Below, piece after piece: positions 1-5,934 of a DNA stretch of 6,447 bases. Below the pieces are notes generated by a model that did not search any database, was not told the origin of the DNA, and worked only from the letters and a program-made list of their open reading frames with translations. The DNA is taken from assembly GCA_014378155.1 (NCBI GenBank), contig JACMOF010000060.1:1-6447 (forward strand). The letters are read 5' to 3'. Origin of the DNA: Caulobacter sp. Lineage in GTDB: Bacteria; Pseudomonadota; Alphaproteobacteria; Caulobacterales; Caulobacteraceae. The first letter of the stretch is position 1. Each line of letters begins with the position of its first letter. Both the position numbers and the translations under genes were made by a program.

Positions 1-20
1 GCGGTGAAACCTCTCACCCT

Positions 21-65
21 CCCACCGCTTCGCGGTGGGCCCCTCCCTCTCTCGAAGAGAGAGGG
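21..65. repeat. Two adjacent perfect stem-loops
   Basis: Two perfect hairpins lie back to back. The first has an 8-bp stem (CCCACCGC with GCGGTGGG) and a TTC loop at 21-39. The second has a 9-bp stem (CCCTCTCTC with GAGAGAGGG) and a GAA loop at 45-65. They are preceded by TCTCACCCTC and followed by TTTCG, an arrangement also seen in degenerate form at 1221-1250. No T-run follows either stem, so a classical intrinsic terminator is not supported on either strand. They could be the end of a transcript from the left or simply dispersed intergenic repeat units. Confidence 0.6.
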
Positions 66-180
66 TTTCGCGCAGGCGCCTCACCCTCTGCTGAGGTTGG
101 AAATGTGGCTTCTTGCCCCGCATCCGCCTCGGATGGGGCCACACCTTAAACCTTTGGAGGATCGGAGCTCTGGCGGCTGG

Positions 181-243
181 CGGTGTCAAGGACCGCCTCT
201 GGCGGCCGCGTCGCGGCGGCGCGGCGCGCCGTCCTTTACACCG
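181..243. repeat. Inverted repeat with GC-rich loop
   Basis: The 13-base arm at 181-193 (CGGTGTCAAGGAC) is matched by its reverse complement at 231-243 with one mismatch. The arms enclose a 37-base, almost purely GC loop (194-230) that can fold further on itself. No gene or known site is associated with it. It probably belongs to the dispersed intergenic repeats that fill the first 337 bases. Confidence 0.5.
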
Positions 244-337
244 TCGGACGGCGGAGCAGGCTCCGCTGAGGGTTTGAGGCGGGGCGTCGGCGATGCGCGT
301 GGAGGGAAGAGGGGCTCAAATGGCGACCCCCACAAAC

Positions 338-463
338 CCGCTCATCCCGGCGAATGCCGTGACCCAGATGGGTGGCTTTGGGCCTGACGCCATCAGCTCT
401 GAGCGCCTCCAACCCACTTCAACGCCATGGGATCTGGGTCCCGGCATTCGCCGGAATGAGCGG
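338..463. repeat. Inverted-repeat element, copy 1 (degenerate)
   Basis: The arms at 338-369 and 432-463 are reverse complements at 30 of 32 positions and flank a 62-base spacer. Each arm contains a small hairpin built on CCGGC-GAAT-GCCGG, so the unit looks like two REP-type hairpins in opposite orientation. A second copy lies at 5935-6061. From the shared CTGACGCCA onward the two spacers align without gaps and match at about 33 of 48 positions, so the whole unit is homologous, not only the arms. No clear target duplication flanks it. It lies 92 bases upstream of the start of the small secreted-protein gene. It carries no gene and is presumably a non-autonomous, MITE- or BIME-like element. Confidence 0.85.
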
Positions 464-555
464 ATTTTGGGATGGCTGGCGGCCTTTCTTCGCTCCCCCG
501 TTGCGCGGGTGAGGAGAAGGCCGGCGCCTTCCGCGTCGTTGCGCGTTACCCCGCC

Positions 556-927
556 ATGACCAAGCCCACAGCGCTCCTCCTGGCCGCCGTCCTCGCCGCG
601 CCGCTCGCCGCCCAGGCCGCCGCGCCGGCGGCCAATGTCAAGGCGGCGTTCGGCAATACCGTGCTGACCATCGACCCCGACGGGCGGTCGCGGAAGATCT
701 GGCTGAAGCCTGACGGGAGTTGGACGGGCCTCAGCCGCCGGGGCCTGGACCTGGCCGGCAAGTGGAGCGTCAAGGGCGACAATGTCTGCCTGAAACAGTC
801 CAAGCCCAAGCTGTTCGGCAGCCTGTGCGAGACCTTTCCGACCGACCCCGAGGTCGGCCTGACGTCCAAGGATCCGACGGGCAAGACGATCCAGCTGAAG
901 CTGGTCAAGGGGCATGTGACGAAGTAG
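556..927 (+). CDS. Small exported protein of unknown function
   Basis: This 123-residue protein has a clear Sec signal peptide: a Lys near the N-terminus, a long Ala/Leu core and a probable cleavage site after Ala-Gln-Ala at residues 19-21. The mature part is about 100 residues and predicted to be mostly beta. It has a FGNTVLTIDPDGRSRKIWL segment (32-50), KPDGSWTG (51-58), GKWSVKGDNVCL (68-79) and two cysteines, Cys78 and Cys91, that could form a disulfide. No catalytic motif is visible. I recall similar small periplasmic proteins with a 'PDG...W...PDG.. G.W...C' pattern in alphaproteobacteria, but cannot name a family. The frame is open back to an ATG at 472, but ATG 556 places the signal peptide at the N-terminus and is preferred. 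There is no good Shine-Dalgarno nearby (the closest, GAGGAGAAGG at 511-520, is too far), so the message may be leaderless or weakly initiated. The gene is convergent with the efflux operon and shows no link to it. Confidence 0.8.
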   Translation: MTKPTALLLAAVLAAPLAAQAAAPAANVKAAFGNTVLTIDPDGRSRKIWLKPDGSWTGLSRRGLDLAGKWSVKGDNVCLKQSKPKLFGSLCETFPTDPEVGLTSKDPTGKTIQLKLVKGHVTK

Positions 928-961
928 GCGGGCGTGGGATCACACCCACTTGCCCCCACCT

Positions 962-1054
962 GACCGCTTTGCGGTCTGTCCGCCCCCATAGGGGGCGGAG
1001 CTCAGGCGCATTTGAGCTCTTCCCCCTATGGCGGAAGACGATCGCGGAGCGATC
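962..1054. repeat. Nested inverted-repeat element between convergent genes
   Basis: A left arm at about 962-1004 and a right arm at about 1013-1054 are imperfect reverse complements around an 8-base centre. The innermost 19 bases of each arm (986-1004 and 1013-1031) match at 17 of 19 positions. Each arm also holds its own outer hairpin: GACCGC-TTT-GCGGTC at 962-976 and GATCGC-GGA-GCGATC at 1040-1054. A further perfect 8-bp stem with an ATA loop lies at 980-998 and competes with the long-arm pairing. The position suggests a bidirectional transcript end or barrier, but there is no T-run. It may equally be a dispersed intergenic repeat. Confidence 0.7.
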
Positions 1055-1058
1055 CGCA

Positions 1059-1077
1059 GGGGGCAGTCTGTGCCCCC
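1059..1077. terminator. GC-rich hairpin, possible transcript end
   Basis: A perfect 7-bp stem, GGGGGCA paired with TGCCCCC, has a 5-base loop and lies directly after the nested inverted repeat. It is downstream of the plus-strand gene and also downstream of the minus-strand operon. No T-tract follows on either strand, so intrinsic termination is only a guess from position and stability. Confidence 0.25.
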
Positions 1078-1108
1078 GGCTCACAACCGCCCCTGTGCGG
1101 CCGTCCTG

Positions 1109-1230
1109 GAGGGTGAGGATCGGAAACGTGCGTTTTTGTGCAAGGCGCTGATAGGGTTGGGGTCTATCTTGCGACAGGTGGGGATGGACGGCCGCCCTGT
1201 GGATAACTTCTGCCGTTTTTCCTCACCCTC
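1109..1230. repeat. Distant 11-bp inverted ends, 122-bp span
   Basis: GAGGGTGAGGA at 1109-1119 and TCCTCACCCTC at 1220-1230 are perfect reverse complements, with 100 bases between them. The interval contains the DnaA box. The span is close to that of the other inverted-repeat elements in the window (126 and 127 bp), but its arms are much shorter and its sequence is unrelated. CCTCACCCTC also occurs at 79-88, so the pairing may only reflect a frequent intergenic motif in two orientations. Confidence 0.35.
1198..1206 (-). promoter_or_regulatory. Perfect consensus DnaA box
   Basis: The plus strand reads TGTGGATAA, which is the consensus DnaA-binding nonamer TTATCCACA on the minus strand. It lies 61 bases beyond the end of the efflux operon, in the convergent gap. 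No second consensus box is visible nearby and there is no AT-rich unwinding region, so an origin is not indicated. The sequence match is certain; function as a DnaA titration or regulatory site is inference, and a chance match remains possible. Confidence 0.5.
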
Positions 1231-1247
1231 TCCCTTTGGGATAGGGT
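1225..1247. repeat. Stem-loop just past the efflux operon
   Basis: ACCCTCTCCC (1225-1234) pairs with GGGATAGGGT (1238-1247) around a TTT loop with one mismatch. It begins 20 bases past the stop codon of the outer-membrane channel gene and is the first hairpin met by operon transcripts. On the minus strand it is followed by GAGGAAAAA, not a U-tract, so it would not be a classical intrinsic terminator. It could protect the 3' end of the message. Confidence 0.45.
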
Positions 1248-1266
1248 TTCAGATGTGCGCCCCCCG

Positions 1267-2694
1267 CTAGCTCCACCCACCCCCCAGCGCCTTGTAGATC
1301 GCCACGACGTTGGTGTTGACGCCCGTCTCGGCCACGGTCAGCGAGTCTTCAGCGGCCAGCAGCGTGCGTTCGGCGTCGAGCAGCACGAGAAAGTCGATGC
1401 CGCCTTCCTTGTACTGGATCCGCGCCAGCTCGGCGGCGCGGCGGGAGGCGGCGGCCTGGTTGGTGAGGCTCACGAGCTGGGCCTGTTGCTGGCGGTAGCC
1501 GACCAAGGCGTTCTCCAGGTCCTCCAGCGCGCCCAGCACGGTCTGGTCATAGACCGCCAGGCTGGCGTCGTTGCGGGCCTGCGCCGCCTTCAGCCGCTGG
1601 TGGGCGCCGCCCAGGTCGAGGGCCGGCCAACTGACGGTGGGGGCCACCGACCAGGCCTGGCTGGCGCTGTTGCCAAAGCCGCCGGCCGAGCCCGACAGGA
1701 AGCCGATGAAGCCGGTCACCCGGACGCGCGGGAAGAGGTCGGCCGTGGCCACGCCCACCTTGGCGGTCTGGGCGGCCAGGCGGCGCTCGGCGGCCTGGAC
1801 GTCGGGACGCCGGCGCAGCAGGTCCGTCGCATCGCCGATCGGCAGGGCAGTGATCAGCGGCGTGACCTCGCCAGTCGTGGCGACCAGGGTGGCGTCCAGG
1901 GCGCCGGGCCGCTGACCGGTCAGCACGCACAGCCGGTAGTTGGCGCGCTTCTCGGCGGTGATCAAAGCCGGGATCACCGCCTCGGTGGCGTTGAGGCGGG
2001 CCTGGGCGCTGGCGACGTCGATCGGGCTGCCGGCCCCGGCGTCGTAGCGCACCTTGGTCAGCCGCACCGTCTCGCGCTGGGTTTCCAGGTTGCGGTTGGC
2101 CACGGCCAGCCGGGCCTGGGCGCCGCGCAGTTCGAGATAATTTCGAGCGACTTCCGCGGCGATGGTCACCTGGGCGTCGCGCAGGTCGGCCTTGGCCGCC
2201 CCGGCCTCGGCCCGCGCCGACTCCACGCCCCGGCGAACGCGGCCGAACAGGTCGATCTCCCAGCCGGCGTCGAAGCCGCCCGTATAGGTCTCGCCCTCGA
2301 CCCGCTCGCCGTTCGAGCCCGGCTGCTGCTGGTCGCTCTTCTGATAGCCGCCGCTGGCGGTGACCCGCGGCAGCTGGTCGAGACGCGCGTCCTTGAACAG
2401 GGCGCGGGCCTCGTCGACCCGGGCGACCGCGACCTTGAGGTCGAGATTGCCGGCCAGGGCCTGGCTGACCAGGCCATCGAGCACCGGGTCGCCGAACAGC
2501 TTCCACCAGTCCGCCTCCGGCTGGGCGGCGGAATAGGTGGCGGCCGGGGCGTTCTGCAAGACCACCGGCGCGGTGACCGGGGTCTTGTAGTCGGGACCGA
2601 CGGCGCAGGCCGAGAGCAGGGTCATGCTGGCGAACAGGCCCAGCTGGACCCGGAGGTTTCGCCAACCGTAGTTGGGGGTGAGAACTTGAGACAT
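1267..2694 (-). CDS. RND efflux outer-membrane lipoprotein channel (NodT/OprM-type)
   Basis: This 475-residue protein is the outer-membrane exit duct of the tripartite pump. In this family a trimer forms a beta-barrel in the outer membrane and a long periplasmic alpha-tunnel that docks onto the adaptor. The N-terminus is a lipoprotein signal with lipobox Leu-Ser-Ala-Cys, giving Cys30 as the lipidated residue. The following Ala31 suits outer-membrane sorting. Family hallmarks follow: CAVGPDYKTP (30-39), DWWKLFGDP (62-70), a coiled helical segment (about 72-108), GWEIDLFGRVRR (144-155), and in the second half-repeat LRRRPDVQAAERRL (293-306) then GVATADLFPRV (314-324). The two structurally repeated halves and the length are normal for OprM/OprN-like proteins. 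The start is set by a strong GGAGG at 7 bases' spacing and by the lipobox. Its ATG overlaps the permease stop as TGATG, so translation is probably coupled. It is the last gene of the operon. The substrate cannot be told from this protein. Confidence 0.95.
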   Translation of the reverse strand: MSQVLTPNYGWRNLRVQLGLFASMTLLSACAVGPDYKTPVTAPVVLQNAPAATYSAAQPEADWWKLFGDPVLDGLVSQALAGNLDLKVAVARVDEARALFKDARLDQLPRVTASGGYQKSDQQQPGSNGERVEGETYTGGFDAGWEIDLFGRVRRGVESARAEAGAAKADLRDAQVTIAAEVARNYLELRGAQARLAVANRNLETQRETVRLTKVRYDAGAGSPIDVASAQARLNATEAVIPALITAEKRANYRLCVLTGQRPGALDATLVATTGEVTPLITALPIGDATDLLRRRPDVQAAERRLAAQTAKVGVATADLFPRVRVTGFIGFLSGSAGGFGNSASQAWSVAPTVSWPALDLGGAHQRLKAAQARNDASLAVYDQTVLGALEDLENALVGYRQQQAQLVSLTNQAAASRRAAELARIQYKEGGIDFLVLLDAERTLLAAEDSLTVAETGVNTNVVAIYKALGGGWS

Positions 2695-5600
2695 CAGTGC
2701 GCCTCCACGGCGGTCGTCGGGGTTTTCGCCGCCTTCAGCGCCGCCTTGCGGGCGGTGTTGCGGCGGATGACGAAGTAGAAGATCGGGGTCAAAACCAGGC
2801 CGAAGACCGTGACGCCCAGCATGCCGGAGAACACCGCCACGCCCATGGCCCGGCGCATTTCGGCGCCCGCCCCGTGCGAGGTGACCAGCGGGGCCACGCC
2901 CATGATGAAGGCGATCGAGGTCATCAGGATCGGCCGCAGGCGCAGGCGGCAGGCCTCCAGCACCGCCTGCATCGGCGTGTCGCCGTGCTCCTCGCGCTCC
3001 TTGGCGAATTCGACGATCAGGATGGCGTTTTTACAGGCCAGCCCCACCAGCACGATCAGCCCGATCTGGGTGAAGATGTTGTTGTCGCCATGGGTCAACA
3101 GCACGCCGGCCAGGGCCGACAGCAGGGTCATGGGCACGATCAGGATGACGACCAGCGGCAGGGTCCAGCTTTCGTACTGGGCGACCAGCACCAGGAAGGC
3201 CAGCAGCACGCACAGTGGGAAGACATAGATCGCCGTGTTGCCGGCCAGGATCTGCTGATAGGTCAGCTCGGTCCATTCGAAGCCCATGCCGTTGGGCAGT
3301 TCCTGCTTGGCCAGGTCTTCCAGCGCCTTCTGGGCCTGGCCCGTCGAGTAGCCGGGGGCCGGGCCGCCGTTGATCTCGGCCGTGAGCACGCCGTTATAAT
3401 GGCTCTCGCGGTCGGGGCCGGTGGCCTCCTTGAAGCTGACGAAGGCGCCCAGCGGGATCATCTGGCCAGAGCCGTTGCGGGTTTGCAGGCGCAGCATCTG
3501 CTCGGGCTGCATGCGGAATTTCTGGTCGGCCTGGACATTGACCTCGTAGGTGCGGCCAAAGCGGTTGAAGTCGTTGACATAGAGCGAGCCCAGATAGACC
3601 TGCATGGTCTCGAACAGGTCGGTCAGGCTGACGCCCGAGGCCCGGGCCTTTTCCCGGTCGATGCTGGCCTCGATCTTCGGCACCCCGACTTGGTAGGTCG
3701 AGAACACGCCGGTCAGGGCGGGGTCCTTGCGGGCCTTGTCGATCAGGTTCTGGGTTTGCTTGTTCAGCTCGTCGGGGCCGAGGCCCGCGCGATCAACGAT
3801 CTGCATGCGGAAGCCGCCGATCGTGCCCAGCCCCTGCACCGAAGGTGGCGGGAAGACCGCGATCTGGGCGTCGGGAATGGCGCCGAACTTGGCGTTCAGC
3901 TGGCCGACGATGGCCGTGGCCGACATCGACTTGTCCTTGCGGTCCTTGAAGTCCGACAGCGGGAAGAACACCGCGCCGGAATTGGGGCTGTTGATGAAGC
4001 CGTTGGCCGACAGGCCGGGGAAGGCCACCGAGTGCTTGATGCCCGGCACCTTCATGGCGATGTCGCCCATCTGGCGGATCACGGCCTCGGTGCGGTCCAG
4101 CGAGGCGGCGTCGGGCAGTTGCACGACGGCGACCACATAGGCCTTGTCCTGCTGGGGCACGAAGCCGCCGGGGGTCTTAGCGAAGGCGCCGATCGTCAGC
4201 AGCAGCAGCAGGCCATAGATCACCAACCCCGCGGTCGACTTGCCCAGGGTGCGGCCGACATTGCGGACATAGCCGTTGGAGGCCTTGGCGAACATCCGGT
4301 TGAAGGGGTTGAACAGCCAGCCCAGGGCCGCATCGATCATCTTCTGGAAGCGGTCCTTGGGGGCGTCGTGGCTCTTCAGGAGCACGGCGGCCAGGGCCGG
4401 CGACAGGGTTAGGGAGTTGAAGGCCGAGATCACCGTCGAGATGGCGATGGTCAGGGCGAACTGCCGGTAGAATTGGCCCGACAGGCCGCTGATGAAGGCG
4501 GTGGGGATGAAGACGGCGCACAGCACCAGGGCGGTGGAGACGATGGGTCCGGTGACTTCGCTCATCGCCTTGCGGGTGGCCGCCGCCGGCTCCAAGCCAT
4601 TGGCGATATTTCGCTCGACGTTCTCGACCACGACGATGGCGTCATCGACGACGATGCCGATGGCCAGGACGAGGCCAAACAGCGTCAGGGCGTTGAGGCC
4701 AAAGCCCAGCATCAGCAACACCGCGAAGGTGCCGATCAGCGAGACGGGCACGGCGATCAGCGGAATGATCGAGGCGCGCCAGCCCTGCAGGAACAGCACC
4801 ACCACCAGCACCACCAGGATGATGGCCTCGATCAGGGTGTGGACCACCGAATTGATGGATTCCTGCACGAAGGCGGTGGTGTCGTAGATGATCTCGTAGT
4901 CGACGCCCTCGGGAAAATCCTTCTTCAGGTCCTTCATGGTGGCCTTGATGTCGGCGGCCATCTTCAGGGCGTTGGAACCGGGGCGCTGGAAGATCGGCAT
5001 GGCCACGGCCGACTTGTTGTCGAGCAAGGAGCGCAGGGCGTAGTTGTTGGCGCCCATCTCCACTCGGGCCACGTCGCCCAGGTGGGTGATCTCGCCCTTG
5101 TCGCCCGAGCGAATGATGACGTCTCGGAACTGCTCCTCGTCGGTCAGGCGGCCGGGGGCGTTGACCGACAGCTGGAACTCGGCGCCGCCCGGGGTGGGGG
5201 GCGCGCCCAGTTGGCCGGCGGCGACCTGGACGTTCTGCTCGCGCAGGGCTTTCACCACATCGCCGGCCGTCATGTTCAGCGAGGCCAGCTTTTCCGGGTC
5301 CAGCCAGATCCGCATGGAATAGGAACCGGCGCCGAAGATCTGGACGTCGCCCACGCCATCGACGCGCTTGAGGCGGTCGCGAACGTTCAGCTGCGCGTAG
5401 TTGCTGAGGTACAGCATGTCGTAGCGGTTGTTGGGCGAGATCATGTGCACGACCAGGGTCAGGTCGGGCGAGGCCTTGTCGGTGGTGACGCCGATGCGCT
5501 GCACCTCCTGGGGCAGTTTCGGCAGGGCCTGGGCGACGCGGTTCTGCACCTGCACCTGGGCCTTATCGAGATCGGTCCCGAGCGCGAAGGTGACGGTCAG

Positions 5601-5873
5601 GATCATCGCGCCGTCTGAGGCCGACTGCGAGGACTGGTAGATCATCCCCTCGACGCCGTTGATCGCCTGCTCCAGCGGAGCGGCGACGGTCTGGCCGATG
5701 ACGGCGGGGTTGGCCCCCGGATAGGCGGCGCGCACGACCACGGTCGGCGGCGCCACTTCCGGATATTCCGAGATCGGCAGGCGCGGCAGCGCCACGAGCC
5801 CAGCGATGAAGATGACGATCGACAGCACGGCGGCAAACCGCGGCCGACTGACGAAGAATTTGGAGAAGTTCAT
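2694..5873 (-). CDS. RND multidrug efflux permease, HAE1 family, MexF/OqxB-like
   Basis: This 1059-residue inner-membrane pump trades protons for drug export and works as a trimer with the adaptor and channel encoded beside it. The N-terminus MNFSKFFVSRPRF, followed by the first membrane helix (about 13-30) and LPISEYPEVAPPTVVVRA, is typical of HAE1 pumps. Two large periplasmic porter loops follow (about 31-340 and 570-880), each bounded by six-helix membrane halves. The proton-relay pair is present in GIVVDDAIVVVENVERN as Asp410 and Asp411. The matching lysine is Lys948 in GLACKNAILIVEF. Long stretches such as SPDLTLVVH, NNRYDMLYLSNYA, FQRPGSNA, PPPSVQGLGTIGGFR, LGSLYVNDFNRFGRTY and PNGMGFEWTELTYQQILAGN closely follow MexF as I remember it. 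Full family length, no break or missing relay residue. The start is fixed by the conserved N-terminus and an AAGG 8 bases upstream. Chloramphenicol, fluoroquinolone or aromatic compounds are typical clade substrates; the actual substrate here is unknown. Confidence 0.97.
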   Translation of the reverse strand: MNFSKFFVSRPRFAAVLSIVIFIAGLVALPRLPISEYPEVAPPTVVVRAAYPGANPAVIGQTVAAPLEQAINGVEGMIYQSSQSASDGAMILTVTFALGTDLDKAQVQVQNRVAQALPKLPQEVQRIGVTTDKASPDLTLVVHMISPNNRYDMLYLSNYAQLNVRDRLKRVDGVGDVQIFGAGSYSMRIWLDPEKLASLNMTAGDVVKALREQNVQVAAGQLGAPPTPGGAEFQLSVNAPGRLTDEEQFRDVIIRSGDKGEITHLGDVARVEMGANNYALRSLLDNKSAVAMPIFQRPGSNALKMAADIKATMKDLKKDFPEGVDYEIIYDTTAFVQESINSVVHTLIEAIILVVLVVVLFLQGWRASIIPLIAVPVSLIGTFAVLLMLGFGLNALTLFGLVLAIGIVVDDAIVVVENVERNIANGLEPAAATRKAMSEVTGPIVSTALVLCAVFIPTAFISGLSGQFYRQFALTIAISTVISAFNSLTLSPALAAVLLKSHDAPKDRFQKMIDAALGWLFNPFNRMFAKASNGYVRNVGRTLGKSTAGLVIYGLLLLLTIGAFAKTPGGFVPQQDKAYVVAVVQLPDAASLDRTEAVIRQMGDIAMKVPGIKHSVAFPGLSANGFINSPNSGAVFFPLSDFKDRKDKSMSATAIVGQLNAKFGAIPDAQIAVFPPPSVQGLGTIGGFRMQIVDRAGLGPDELNKQTQNLIDKARKDPALTGVFSTYQVGVPKIEASIDREKARASGVSLTDLFETMQVYLGSLYVNDFNRFGRTYEVNVQADQKFRMQPEQMLRLQTRNGSGQMIPLGAFVSFKEATGPDRESHYNGVLTAEINGGPAPGYSTGQAQKALEDLAKQELPNGMGFEWTELTYQQILAGNTAIYVFPLCVLLAFLVLVAQYESWTLPLVVILIVPMTLLSALAGVLLTHGDNNIFTQIGLIVLVGLACKNAILIVEFAKEREEHGDTPMQAVLEACRLRLRPILMTSIAFIMGVAPLVTSHGAGAEMRRAMGVAVFSGMLGVTVFGLVLTPIFYFVIRRNTARKAALKAAKTPTTAVEAH
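2702..2706 (-). promoter_or_regulatory. Shine-Dalgarno of the channel gene
   Basis: GGAGG on the minus strand lies within the final codons of the permease gene (in its Val-Glu-Ala tail), 7 bases before the ATG at 2694. With the one-base TGATG overlap, this supports the chosen start and tight co-translation of permease and channel. Confidence 0.8.
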
Positions 5874-5881
5874 GAGCGGCG

Positions 5882-5900
5882 CCTTTTACGGGCGAAAAGG
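5882..5900 (-). promoter_or_regulatory. Permease Shine-Dalgarno within a small hairpin
   Basis: On the minus strand AAGG (5882-5885) lies 8 bases before the permease ATG at 5873 and is the only plausible ribosome site. It sits in AAAAGG (5882-5887), which can pair with CCTTTT (5895-5900) across a 7-base loop. The stem is only 6 bp and A/T-rich, so any masking of the ribosome site would be weak. A pyrimidine-rich stretch (about 5892-5926 read on the minus strand) lies just upstream in the message. Confidence 0.45.
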
Positions 5901-5934
5901 GGGAGGAGGCGAGGAGGGAGTAGGCGCACACGTT

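Larger units (their letters stand above)
1..337. other. Hairpin-rich intergenic region, no gene seen
   Basis: I find no credible gene here. The stretch is a mosaic of short perfect or near-perfect stem-loops: 21-28/32-39, 45-53/57-65, 115-126/130-139 (one bulge) and 251-257/260-266. A longer inverted repeat lies at 181-243. The open frame across 4-387 on the plus strand has a Pro/Arg/Gly-rich composition set by these repeats, no signal peptide or domain, and runs into the inverted-repeat element at 338, so I do not call it. No convincing promoter was recognised. The gene to the left lies outside the window. Confidence 0.6.
928..1266. other. Convergent intergenic region, repeats only
   Basis: This gap of 339 bases lies between the 3' ends of the small exported-protein gene (plus) and the efflux operon (minus). 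It holds no credible gene. The short open frame at 1028-1270 has repeat-derived, low-complexity translation. The content is nested inverted repeats (962-1054), a GC-rich hairpin (1059-1077), distant inverted ends (1109-1119 and 1220-1230), a DnaA box (1198-1206) and a degenerate stem-loop at 1225-1247. Transcription from both sides must end here, but no stem followed by a T-run is evident in either direction. Confidence 0.65.

Noticed and set aside
144..150. CtrA-type TTAA half site
   Set aside because: There is no second TTAA at the required 7-base spacing, so a CtrA box is not supported.
4..387. Open frame of 127 codons on the plus strand at the left edge
   Set aside because: Its translation is Pro/Arg/Gly-rich and set by hairpin repeats, it runs into the inverted-repeat element, and shows no domain, signal or convincing ribosome site.
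338..463. CRISPR repeat or rho-independent terminator as explanation for the inverted-repeat elements
   Set aside because: There are only two copies, far apart, with homologous rather than unique spacers, and no T-run follows the hairpins on either strand.
293..559. Open frame of 88 codons across the first inverted-repeat element
   Set aside because: Most of it is a translation of the repeat arms and spacer, the kind of frame often mispredicted in such genomes.
316..915. Long minus-strand open frame opposite the small exported-protein gene
   Set aside because: It is a GC-driven shadow. The plus strand has a proper signal peptide and balanced protein composition, while this one also covers the repeat element.
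1120..1220. Replication origin around the DnaA box
   Set aside because: There is only one consensus box, no AT-rich unwinding region, and no origin-associated genes nearby.
1028..1270. Plus-strand open frame in the convergent gap
   Set aside because: It starts in one inverted repeat, crosses two others, and has no recognisable protein feature.
1255..5618. Very long plus-strand open frames of 507, 571 and 381 codons opposite the efflux genes
   Set aside because: They are Gly/Gln/His/Arg-rich shadows caused by third-position GC bias. The minus-strand frames carry unmistakable RND channel and permease motifs.
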